Shown: positions 44,410 to 54,840 of the stretch, one piece after another
Position numbering within the stretch: position 1 is the first letter of the stretch
Layout of the letters: each line of letters starts with the position of its first letter
Assembly (NCBI GenBank): GCA_047967505.1
Contig: CM106540.1
DNA length: 64,000 nt
Reading direction: 5' to 3' (one strand)
Source: Dipteris shenzhenensis
Taxonomy: Eukaryota > Polypodiophyta > Polypodiopsida > Gleicheniales
Program-made: the position numbers and the translations under genes
Notes under the pieces: model-generated
What the model saw: only the letters and a program-made list of their open reading frames with translations
Database searches by the model: none
Told to the model about the DNA's origin: nothing

Positions 44410-45823
44410 CCGGGTGTGTGCCTAGAGCCCAAACTCTACTGCTATAGCTCTGTGAGATGAAGGAGAAGCTCCATTGGGTGACTTTACTTGCATCCTAGTA
44501 TGCAAAGACCTTGCAGAAACCTTTGGAAAGTTCTCTGAGTGGGTTTTTGCTAAGCCTACGGGTGGTTTTGGAGGGAAAAACGTTTTTTGATGATTCCCTA
44601 GTTCCTTTCAACAACTGAGAGTCGAGAATGACCTGTAGAGGCAACAATTTCCTGCTTTTGGTGTCCATTGCACTTTGGGAGTTCGAAAACCCCTTCATTC
44701 TTGAATTGGGAATCATTTCATTGGATTTCTGACTCACTGTCTTTGCTTCAACGTTTTTCTACCCGTGTGTTGGAACTCAAGTTTGAATCACAGATCTGTT
44801 AATTTTAGTGGACTCAGGAATTCCTAAAACTTTTGTGTTGCTCATCATTCACACTCTGGTGGTGTTTACAAACAGATTTGTTTGCAAAAACGTTTTTTGG
44901 TCCGTGTGTTAGACCCGGTGATTGGGACCACAGTTTCTAAAACCATTTGTTCCATTGCATTTCGGAGGCCTAAAGACCCCTACCTATCAGCTCTTGCATG
45001 ATTCCATGGAGTTTGGATAAGTTCCATCTCTGTGAGATGTCGAATCGTCTATTTCTCTCTTAAAAATCCAGTTCAAACCTTTGATTTTTTTATTACAGGT
45101 CAATTGCAAGTGTTGACTCCCCGTTTTCCATTCATGGACTGGGACTTTGAAGTTTTCATAGCAGAGAGATATTGCAGATTTTATTGTACTGAGTTCGATT
45201 ATGCAGTGACACCCATGTTTTAAGGCATCTCAAACTCTATTTTCACTAGTGACCATTGCCGTGGGGCCATGGTTTCTTGGATATACCTTATGCAAATCAC
45301 TCTGCTTACAGTTTGACCCATGTGCACTCATTTGTGGTTTGCATTAGGTTGCAATGGATGCTTTATAGGTCATTTGGATGCATTGCAATCCTTGTTGGAT
45401 GCATTGATATGCCTAGATTGCCTTGTGGGATGCTTTATTGATGGACATTTAGCACACAGATGCTATTTTACGCTGAGGGACAACTTTGACATATTGCCAT
45501 TGATGCACTGATAGTGCTATGCTCTCTTGGACAAGACATTATTGATGCTTATGCCATTGGATATTGTTTATGCTTGAGGAATTTGGCTCTTATTGTTGGC
45601 ATTGGGTTTGCCATTGTTTTATCATTGCAGGTTGACATTTTCTTTTGGGCCAAATTTGCTTATATGGGTGCATAGTAATGCACATGAGTTAGATGCCTTT
45701 TGATGCTTTGAGCCTTTGAGGTTTGGTGATACCATTTTGGCATAAACATTTGGGTGCACCTAGAGTTTGCTATGATTTCACTCTTATCGGTACTAGCATT
45801 TGGGATTTTTCTTTATTTGCATC
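44410..45823 (+). other. Leader of A3
   Basis: Long untranslated leader parallel to A2 47344-48778. Short frames such as the one at 45256-45441 recur in A1 and A2 through shared descent, not coding. Confidence 0.7.
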
Positions 45824-46616
45824 ATGGCATCCTCTTCCATGTCAGAAAAGGAGATTTTCAGCATTAAAAAGTCTAATGGGACAAACTTTTCTTTGTAGAA
45901 AGAAAAGATAATGGATGTGCTTATTCAAAAGAAGCAGATTAAACCCTTGGTAGGGATTGCCAGCTAAGCGTGCAACTATGTGTGAGGATGATCAGAATGA
46001 GTTGGATGTATTAGCAAAGTCTACTGTTAGACTTCATCTTACAGAGTCAGTTTATTTCATAATATTAAATGAGCAGACTAGGAAAGATTTACAAAAGAAA
46101 TTATGTGCCACTTATGAGAAGGAAACTTCCTCTAACAAAGGTTACCTCATGAAGAGGTGGTTTGAACTGCAGATGAAGGAAGGGGTCTCCATTGCTTTTC
46201 ACTTGATTTAATTCAATATTATTTTCAGCCAGCTTTAGAATGATGTTGTGGGTAGCTTGTTGGCTGAGGAGATTAGACGGAAGTCTATGGATGGCAACAA
46301 GTAGGATGCAGCCTTAAATGTGCAAAGGGGCAAACCACAGTTCAGGGGGAAGTGTCAAGAAAGAGGGAAGTCTTGTAGCAAATCCAAGACTCAAAACATT
46401 GAGTGTTTCCACTATGGTAGCAAGAAATTCCACATGAAAAAGGATTGCTACAAGCTGAAAAGGGAGCAAAAGGATAAGAAAAAGAATGCAAATTGGGGTG
46501 TAAATAAGAAGGAAGAGAGTCCCAGGGAGGACAAAGGAAAAGTGAAGATCGAGGAGATCAATGCAGTCATCACTAATGATAGTTGACAATGACATTCTCT
46601 TCATATCTAGTCTACT
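45824..46616 (+). pseudogene. A3 gag, broken
   Basis: Starts MASSSMSEKE as in A2. Carries several stops, including TAG at the second gag stop site shared with A2 (SQL-TAG) and TAG for A2 CAG at 46302-46304. The zinc knuckle lacks its second Cys (Tyr instead), also as in A2, and has one extra residue. Ends in the deletion at 46616. Confidence 0.85.
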
Positions 46617-47158
46617 TAGATGGGCTATCATCTCTAGGATCTAGAAGCAAAGAAGATTATACAAATCCATGATGTGTTCTTTAATGAGAAGAAGTTGCAT
46701 AAGACACCCATGAGGGATGTGGAAATGAGAAGAATTACTTTCCAGGTGTGAATCAACCTACATATGTTGATAGACAACAAGTCGTCCATGCACCAAATGT
46801 GCAGGAAATGGTGCCCCCCAAGTACTCCCATAGGTACACAATCAAGGACAGATGATGAATCATCTATTGGTGGCAATGATGAGCCAAATTTGGCTGATAT
46901 GTAGGTGGGACAACAAGCTGAAATGCCCTTGAGAAGATCAGCTAGAGTGTCTAGACCGCCTAAGAGATTTGTTCCAGGGGCAGACTATGTAATGCTTATT
47001 GATTGCAGGCACCCTTCTTACTACAAGGAGGCTATGATATGTACGAGGATCAGAGCAAGTAGGAGTATGCTATGCAATTAGAGATGAATTCACTCATGAA
47101 TAATAAGACTTGGGACTTGGTTTCTTTGCCACATGGAAAGAAAACATTGCCACGTAAA
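46617..47158 (+). pseudogene. A3 integrase end and RT start
   Basis: Aligns with A2 50895-51430 (RLWDLEAKKI region, linker, LPHGKKALP-like end). Stops and frame changes throughout. Ends in GTAAA (47154-47158), the left target copy of A2. Confidence 0.8.
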
Positions 47159-47329
47159 TGTGGGGGTTAAAGGTCACTGTGCCTTTACCCAGGTTACGTA
47201 CAATACTCAAACACATATATAAATGAATGAAAAAGAAGATTAGGGTGGTTATGCACCCACCAAAACTTGTGTGGCTCTCTGTTTCTCTCTCTCCCTCTTC
47301 CGTTCTTGCTTCCATTGAGAGCACTCTCA
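47159..47329 (+). repeat. 5' LTR of A2
   Basis: 171 bp, TGTGGGGGTTAAAGG...GCACTCTCA. Confidence 0.88.
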
Positions 47330-47331
47330 AC

Positions 47332-47343
47332 TGGTATTAGAGC
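47332..47343 (+). other. Primer binding site of A2
   Basis: TGGTATTAGAGC two bases after the LTR; one mismatch to the initiator-Met tRNA site. Confidence 0.85.
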
Positions 47344-48778
47344 TTGGGTGATCTAGCTGAGCGTGCGTGAATGCTTGAAGCTCAGTAACTCTGTGGGAGG
47401 AAGGAGAAGCTTTGTGGGTGACTTTACTTGCATCCGAGTGTGTAGGGACCTTGGAAGAACCTTTGGAAAAGTCACTTTGGTTTTGCGAAGTGGTTTTGAG
47501 AGCCTGTTAAGTGTTTTCAAAGAAAAAGTCGTTTTTTGAGTTTTTCCCTGTTCTGTTCAATGACAGAGACTCCGTATTGACTTGTAGAGGCAACTATTGC
47601 TTGCTTTTGGTGTCCACTTCACTTCAGGAGCTTGGAAAAACCTTCATTCTTGAATCTGGGATCATTTTGTTGGATTTCTGACTCACTGTGTCAGTTTCTG
47701 CGTTTTTCTGCCCAGGTGTTGGAACTCAAGTTTGGAGAAACCATTTGCAGATCTGTCAGTTCTGGTGGACTCAGGAGGTCCTGAAACTTCTATGTTGCTC
47801 ATCATTTGCACTCCGGTGGAGTTTACAAATAGCTCTGTTTCCAAAAAAGTTTTTCAGTCCGTGTGTTGAACCCAGTGATTGAGACTACAGTTTTTAAAAC
47901 CGTGTATCCCATTGCATTCCGGACGCCCAAAAATCCGTACCTATCAGTTCTTATGTGATTCGGTGGAGGATTTTCAAAGTTATAGATCTCTGTGTATTCG
48001 ATTTCGTCTGTTATGCATTTTTCATTCTAAGGTTTTGAAACCTTAGATTTATGCCACATGGCAGTGGATAAGTGTTGACTCCCATTTCTCACTCATCGGT
48101 TGGGATTTTGGAGTTCTGATAGAAGAGAGATATTTGCAAATTTTCTTACTGAGTCCAATTATGCAATGGCGCCCATATTTTGAGGCATCTCAGGTTCTAT
48201 TTTCAGTAGCATTCATTACCGTGGGACTATGATTTCTTGAGCATACCTTATGCAGATCACTCTGGTTGCAGTGTGAGCAATGTGTGCTCATTTGTGGTGT
48301 GTATTGGGTTGCAGTGGATGCTTTATAGGCCATTTGGATGCATTGCAGTCCTTATTAGATGTGCTGATAGGCCCAAATTGCCTTGTGGGATGCTATTTTT
48401 ATGGACGCTTTGCACATGGATACTATTTTATGCTGAGGGACAGCTTTGACACATTGCAGGTGATGCATTGATAGTGCTATGCTCTCTTGGATGAGATATT
48501 ATTAAAGCATATGCCAGTGGACGGCGTTTATGCTTGAGTCATTTGGCACTTATTAGCATTTTGGATTGCCATTGCAGTTGGCATTTTCTTTTGGGCCAGA
48601 TTTGCTCATATGGATGCATAGTATATGCACATGAGTCAGATGCATCTTTTGATGCTTTGAGTCATGAGTTTTGGTAATATTTCACTCTATTGTGGCATAC
48701 ACATTTGGGTGCACTTGGTATTTGGTGTGATTCTCTCTTGTAGGCACTAGCATTTGGGATTTTTGCTTCATTTACATC
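47344..48778 (+). other. Leader of A2
   Basis: About 1.4 kb, untranslated. Shared with A1 and A3. Short ORFs (for example 48237-48449) vary in frame among copies. Confidence 0.7.
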
Positions 48779-50092
48779 ATGGCATCCTCTTCCATGTCTG
48801 AAAAGGAGTTTTTTAGCATTAAAAAGTTTGATGGGACAAACTTTTCTTTGTGGAAAGAACAAATAAGGGATGTGCTTATTCAAAAGAAGCAGATTAAACC
48901 CTTGGCAGGTATTGAAGCTAAGCCTGCAAATATGTCTGAGGATGATTGGAATGAGTTGGATGCATTAGCAAAGTCTACTATTAGACTTCATCTTGCAGAG
49001 TCAGTTTATTTCACAGTAGTAAATGAGCAGACTACAGAAGATTTGTGGGAGAAACTGTGTGCCACTTATGAAAAGAAAACTGCCTCTAATAAAGTTTACC
49101 TCATGAAGAGGTTTTTTGAGCTGCAGATGACGGAAGGGGTCTCCATTGCTTCTGACTTGACTGAATTCAATATTATTTTCAGCCAGCTTTAGGCTCAGAA
49201 GATGAATTTTGATGCGGAGACTAAGGCAATATTTCTCTTATGTTCATTGCCATCCTCATGGGATACCTTCCGTACAGCTGTCAGTAACTTTGCACCTGGT
49301 GGAGTACTAAAATTTGATGATGTTGTGGATAGCTTGTTGGCCGAGGAGATTAGACGGAAGTCTATGGATGGCAACAAGCAGGATGTAGCCTTAAATGTGC
49401 AAAGGGGCAGATCACAGTTCAGGGGGAAGTCCCAAGAAAGAGGGAAGTCTCGTAGCAAATCCAGGGCATGGAACATTGAGTGTTACCACTATGGCAAGAA
49501 GGGCCATATGAAAAAGGATTGCTACAAGCTGAAAAGAGAGCAAAAGGATAAGAAAAAGAATGCAAATTGGGGTGCAAATCAGAAGGAAGAGAGTCCAAGG
49601 GAGGACAAAGGAAAAATGAAGATCGAGGAGATCAATGCAGTCACACATGATAGTGACAATGACGTTCTCTTCATGTCTAGTTTATCTGCAAAGTTACTTA
49701 CCACTTCAGATGATGCATATTCCCAGGATTGGATTTTGGATTCTAGTGCTTCATTCCATGTTACTCCCCATAGGGAATGGTTCTCCACTTATGACAGTGG
49801 AAAGACAGGTTGTGTGCATCTTGGAAATGACTATGCATGTGACATAGTCGGAGCACGTGACATAAAGTTTTCTTTTGCAAATGGGTCTGCATTTATTTTG
49901 AAACATGTGAGACATGTTCCTAAGTTGACCAAGAGCCTTATTTCAGTGGGTCAACTAGATGATGGTGATTTTCACACCACTTTTGGCTTTCAGAGTTGGA
50001 AAATTCAGAAGGGCTCTATGCTTTTGGCCAGGGGTGCCAAGTGTGGGACTTTGTATCCCTTACATGTATCAGGGGTATTTGAGTTGCAATAA
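48779..50092 (+). pseudogene. A2 gag-protease, one amber codon
   Basis: Reads MASSSMSEKEFFSIKKFDG and continues through UBN2-type gag to a TAG at 49190-49192, then straight on in frame to 50092. Apart from that codon the frame is open for over 430 codons. The zinc knuckle (49481-49522) reads CYHYGKKGHMKKDC: the second Cys is Tyr. The protease site is DSS (49739-49747) instead of DSG. It then reaches the LISVGQL segment before integrase. Confidence 0.88.
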
Positions 50093-51132
50093 CCGAGCAA
50101 CTAAGCACTTCTTTGTGGCATTGCAGGTTGGGGCACATGAGCCAGAATGGAATGAAACTCTTATGCCATTTGGGTTATGTACCGCATTTGAGTTTCTCTG
50201 ATTTTGAATTTTGTGAGCACTATCTCTATGGGAAGCACACTAAATCAGCCCATAAAAGAAGGGGAAAGAAAGAGTTTGAAAAGCTTGATTTGGTGCATTC
50301 AGACGTATGTGGTCCCATGCCTACACAGTCATTAGGTGGGGCTGAATACTATGTGACATTCATCGATAATGCAACTAGGAAAATGTGGACTTATGCTATA
50401 GCTCAGAAGAGTGATGTGTTGTAGGTATTTCAGAAATGGCTGGCCTTGGTTGAGAATCAATTAGGTAGAACGCTTAAATGCCTACAGACTGAAAATGGTG
50501 GAGAGTATCTCTCTCATGATTTTTAGCATTTCTATGATACATGTGGGATTAAGAGGGAGCTCACATCCCCTCATACTCCAGAGCAAAATCCAGTTGCAGA
50601 AAAGATGAACCGTACCGTTCAAGAGAGGTTGCAATGCATGCTTTCCAATGCAAGTCTTTCTGGTGGTTTTTGGGCTGAGGCAATGAAGACTGCAGTGCAT
50701 GTGATCAATAGATCACCTAGTAAGAGTTTGGATGGTGGTATTCCTAAAGAGGCATGGAGTGGCAAGAAGCCCTCTTACTCTCATTTGCGTATATTTGGGT
50801 GTGAGGCATATGCACATGTGCCAAAAGAGCTTCGAAAGAAGCTAGATCCTAAGTCTAGGAAATGCATCTTTCTGGGTTATGGTGAATATGGAGAGATGGG
50901 CTATCGTCTCTGGGATCTAGAAGCAAAGAAGATCATACACAGCCATGATGTAGTCTTCAATGAGAAGAAAATGCATAAGGCACCCATGAGGGATGTGGAA
51001 ATGAGGAGAATCACTTTCCAGGATGTGAATCCACCTACATATGTTGATAGACAGCAAGCTGTCCATGCACCAAATGTGCAAGAAATGGTACCACCAAGTA
51101 CTCCCACAAGTGCATCAATCAAGGGTAGATGA
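50093..51132 (+). pseudogene. A2 integrase
   Basis: WHCRLGHM and CEHYLYGK give the zinc-binding H and C pairs. HSDVCGP, FIDNATRK and GGEYLSHD give the catalytic D, D and E. FLGYGEYG ends the core. In-frame TAG codons are at 50422-50424 and 50524-50526. A frame change near 50095 separates it from protease, and another near 51110 lies in the linker. Confidence 0.85.
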
Positions 51133-52100
51133 TGGATCATCTATTGGTGGAAATGATGAGCCAAATGTGGCTAATATGCAGGTGGGACAGCAAGCTGAAA
51201 TGCCCTTGAGAAGATCATCTAGATTGTCTAGACCGCATGATAGGTTTGTTCTAGGGGTAGACTATGTGATGCTTACTGATTACGGGGAGCCTTCTTGCTA
51301 TAGAGAGGCTATGATGCATGAGGATCAATGCAAGTGGGAGTATGCCATGCAATCAGGGATGAGTTTACTTATGAAGAATAAGACTTGGGACTTGGTTTCT
51401 TTGCCACATGGAAAGAAAGCATTGCCATGTAAATGGGTCTACAAAATGGTGCTCACAGGTGATGATGTGCCTAGGTACAAGGCCCGTTTGGTCGCTAAAG
51501 GGTTCAAGAAAGAGAAGGGTGTGGACTTTGATGAGATATTCTCTCTGATTGTGAAGATGACCACACTTAGATGCATGCTTAGACTAGTGGAATCAGAGGA
51601 TATGGAGCTTATGTAGATGGATGTCAAGATAGCTTTCTTGCATGGGGATTTGCATGAGGAAATTTACATGGTGCAGCCGGAAGGCTTTGAAGAAAAGGGC
51701 AAAGAGCATTTAGTTTGCAAGCTGAAGAAGAGTCTCTATGGTCTTAAGCAAGCACCTAGAGAATGGTATCAGAAGTTTAATGCTTTCATTCAGTCCCATG
51801 GTTCTAGAAGGAGTGAAATTGATCACTGCCTCTACACTAAAAGGGCTAAGGATAATAGCCTGATAATCTTGGCACTATATGAGATGATATGCTATTGGTT
51901 AGCAAGAATACTTATGAGCTAGATGCATTAAAGGCCAAGTTGCATGAGGCCTTTGATATGAAGGATTTGGGACTTGCAGGTCATATTCTTGGTATGCGCA
52001 TCACGCATGATCGGAGTAGGAAACTTCTTTGGCTTTCACAAAAAGAGTATGTTACAAAAGTATTGCAGCATTTCAATATGGAGGGGGGGAAGGCAGTGAG
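51041..52100 (+). pseudogene. A2 reverse transcriptase
   Basis: CKWVYKMVLTGDDVPRYKARLV opens the domain in the frame ending at 51616. TAG at 51614-51616 replaces the Gln before MDVKIAFLHGDL. A one-base deletion near 51880 destroys the catalytic YVDD (reading becomes LYEMICYW). The following frame has MKDLGLAGHILGM. Non-functional. Confidence 0.88.
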
Positions 52101-52880
52101 TACTCCATTGCCTCCATATGTGAAACTGAGTCATGCAGATAGTCCCAAATCAGATGAGGAGAGGGCCATGATGGCCAAGGTTCCTCATGCATCAGTTGTT
52201 GGGAGTCTTATGTATGCTATGATAGCTACTAGACCAGACATTGCATTTGCAGTGGGAGTTGTTAGCCGGTATATGGCTAATCCAAGAAAGAGGCATTGGG
52301 AGGCAGTTAAGTGCATCATGAGATACATGAAGGGTACCAAGGAGATGTTCATCTGCTTTAGTAGAGGAGACATGCGTGTACTTGGGTACACAGATCCAGA
52401 CTATGCAAGGCATGTGGATAGTAGGAGATCCACTTCTGGTTACGTGTTCACCTTTGCAGGTGGTACAGTGTCGTGGATGCCTCACACATAGAAGTGCATT
52501 GCTTTGTCTACCACAGAGGCTGAGTACGTTGTAGCCACAGAGGGTTGCAAGGAGGTTATATGGCTTGATCGACTAGTGGGAGACTTGGGGATTCATACAG
52601 GTGTATCGACATTGCATAGTGATTCCATGAGTGCTGTTCAGCTAGCACGAAATCCGGTCTTTCATGCAAGACCAAACACATTGAGGTCAGGTACCATTTC
52701 ATCAGGGAGGTACTTGAGGACAAGTGCATAGAGCTTGTCAAGGTTCATACAGATGATAACCCTATAGATATGCTGACGAAGAGTCTACCTAGTCAGCGGT
52801 TTGAGTATTATCATGTATTGATGGGCATTGGATAGTATGCTCACTAGTTGTTCTCCCTTAAAGGCACATTGTCCTTTAAG
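52101..52880 (+). pseudogene. A2 RNase H
   Basis: TDPDYARHVDSRRSTSGYVF gives the RNase H start. TAG at 52489-52491 interrupts; in copy A4 the equivalent codon is CAA (62914-62916). STTEAEYV and LHSDSMSA supply the later acidic residues. Ends near 52795 with SLPSQRFEYY wording. Confidence 0.85.
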
Positions 52881-52888
52881 TGGGAGGT
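52879..52888 (+). other. Polypurine tract of A2
   Basis: AGTGGGAGGT immediately upstream of the 3' LTR; also present before A3's 3' LTR. Confidence 0.8.
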
Positions 52889-53121
52889 TGTGGGGGTTAA
52901 AGGTCACTATGCCTTTACCCCGATTATGTACAATACTCAAACACATATATAAATGAATGAAAAGAAGATTAGGGTGGTTCTGCACCCACTAAAACTTGTG
53001 TGGCTCTCTGTTTCTCTCTCTCCCTCTTCCATTCTTGCTTCCGTTGAGAGTGCAAGACTTGTGTGGCTCTCTGTTTCTCTCTCTCCCTCTTCCGTTCTTG
53101 CTTTTCTTGAGGTCACTCTCA
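52889..53121 (+). repeat. 3' LTR of A2 with internal duplication
   Basis: Starts TGTGGGGGTTAAAGG and ends CACTCTCA. It is 233 bp, about 62 bp longer than its 5' partner, through a tandem copy of the segment starting AAGACTTGTGTGGCTCTCTG. Confidence 0.85.
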
Positions 53122-54168
53122 GTAAATGGATCTATAAGATGAAGGTCGATGGTGATGATGTGCCTAAGTACAAGACCTGTTTGGTTGCTAAAAGGTTCAA
53201 GCAAGACAAGGGTGTGGACTTTGATGACATCTTCTCTCTGGTTACTAAGATGACCACACTTAGATGCGTACTTGGACTTGACAGCTTTCTTGCATGGGGA
53301 TCTCCGTGAGGAAATTTACATGGTAAAGCCAGAAGGCTTTGAAGAAAAGGGCAAATAACATTTGGTTTGCAAGCTGAAAAAGAGTCTCTATGGCTTGAAG
53401 CAAGTGCCTAGAGAATGTTATAAGAAGTTTAATTCTTTCTTTTGGTCCCAGGGTTTCTAAAGAAGTGAGATTGATCACTGCATAAGGAACCTTGGGCATC
53501 ATGGAAAGAGGACATTGCATTTGCAGTGGGAGTTATTAGCCGGTATATGGCTAATCCAAGAAAGAGGCATTGGGAGGTAGTTAAGTGCATTATGAGGTAC
53601 ATGAAGGGTACCAAGGAGATGTGTATCTGCTTTGGTAGAGGAGAGATGCCCGTACTTGGATACACAAATTCAGACTATCCAAGGCATGTGGATAGCAAGA
53701 GATCCACTTTTGGTTATCTGTTCACCTTTATAGGTAGTGTAGTGTCATGGATGTCTCATGCATAGAAGTGCGTTGCTTTGTCTACCATAGAGGCTGAGTA
53801 TGTTGCAGCCACCACATAGGGTTGCAAGGAGGCTATATGGCTTGATCAATGAGTGGGAGTTTTGGGGATTCATATAGGTGTACAAATATTGCATAGTGAT
53901 TCCATGAGTGCTATTCAACTAGCATGAAATCCGCTCTTTCATGAAAAGACCAAACACATTGAGGTCATGTACCATTTCATCAAGAATGTACTCGAGTACA
54001 AGTGCATCAAGATTTTCAAGGTCATACTATAGATGATAACCCTGTAGATATGCTGGCGAAGAGTCTACCTAGTCAGCAGTTTGAGTATTGTCATGTATTG
54101 ATGGGCATTGGATAGTATGTCCACTGGTTGTTCTCCCTTAAATGCACATTGGCGTTTAAGTGGGAGGT
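53122..54168 (+). pseudogene. A3 RT and RNase H relic
   Basis: Resumes A3 after A2. Frame 53122-53270 carries KYKTCLVAKRFK. Deletions near 53281 and 53495 remove the catalytic part of RT. RNase H continues (RSTFGYLFTFIG) to a TAG at 53763-53765, the same position as in A2. The polypurine tract is intact at the end. Confidence 0.85.
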
Positions 54169-54347
54169 TGTGGGGGTTAATGGCCACTGTACCTTAAGGT
54201 CGGCTATGTACAATACTAAAACACATATATGTATGGATGATATAGAAAATTAGGGTGTTCTGCACCCACCAAAACTTGTGTGGCTCTCTTTTGGCTCTCC
54301 CTTTCTCTCACCCTCTTCCATTTTGCTTCTGTTGTTGAGATCTCTCA
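54169..54347 (+). repeat. 3' LTR of A3
   Basis: 179 bp, TGTGGGGGTTAATGG...GAGATCTCTCA, followed by CCCTT. Confidence 0.85.
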
Positions 54348-54500
54348 CCCTTTGCATCTCAAGAGGATCACCCTCTTCCGTTCCACTTCCGTTGTTGAGA
54401 TCTCACCCTTTCCATCTCAAGAGGATCATTTTTAATTATCCTCTTGATGACCCTTTGCATTGATGACCCTTATATCTCAAGAGGATAACTTTTAATTAAC
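54348..54500. repeat. Minisatellite target of A3, right part, with LTR-end duplication
   Basis: The last ~37 bp of the A3 LTR, the CCCTT copy and adjacent flank (54311-54370) are duplicated in tandem (54371-54428). Further units of the GATGACCCTT...AAGAGGATAA repeat follow. Confidence 0.75.
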
Positions 54501-54805
54501 ATATCTAGTGTGATAATCACTATCTCATTTGACTCATTGCCAAGTTCTTTCTTGATTGTTGCCTCCTTCAACTTTAGGGTAGAGATATTCTCCTTTAGAA
54601 AAAAAATGTGTATGATCCCTCCAGCTATTATTAAATCTCATTAAAATTTTGAGCACGTGCATATAGACATCTTGCAAGAGATTGACTCTACCCACCACTT
54701 CAAAAAAATTAGCGGACTACCTCTCCGAATTGTGAAGAGCCTTAGCAAGCTCCTACATAGTAAATTTGTATTAGAGTTACAAGAACTCATGCATATCTCA
54801 CCAAT

Positions 54806-54808
<3 letters not shown>

Positions 54809-54836
<28 letters not shown>
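54809..54836. repeat. (TG)14 microsatellite
   Basis: Perfect dinucleotide run at the left end of the inverted R unit. Confidence 0.95.

Positions 54837-54840
<4 letters not shown>

Larger units (their letters stand above)
47159..53121 (+). mobile_element. Ty1/copia copy A2, structurally complete
   Basis: 5963 bp with a perfect GTAAA target duplication (47154-47158, 53122-53126), inserted in the RT of A3. Short 171-bp 5' LTR, Met-type primer site, ~1.4-kb leader, gag, protease, integrase, RT, RNase H, polypurine tract and 3' LTR are all present in copia order. Coding is broken by five in-frame TAG codons and at least two frameshifts, so it is not autonomous now. Confidence 0.92.
44237..54347 (+). 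mobile_element. Ty1/copia copy A3, split by copy A2
   Basis: Own LTRs at 44237 and 54169-54347, flanked by CCCTT (44232-44236, 54348-54352). The body is interrupted at 47158 by A2 and resumes at 53122. Internal deletions: about 1.2 kb from protease to integrase (near 46616), about 40 bp at 53281, and part of RT (near 53495). The primer site has been lost. Older than A2 because it contains it. Confidence 0.88.
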
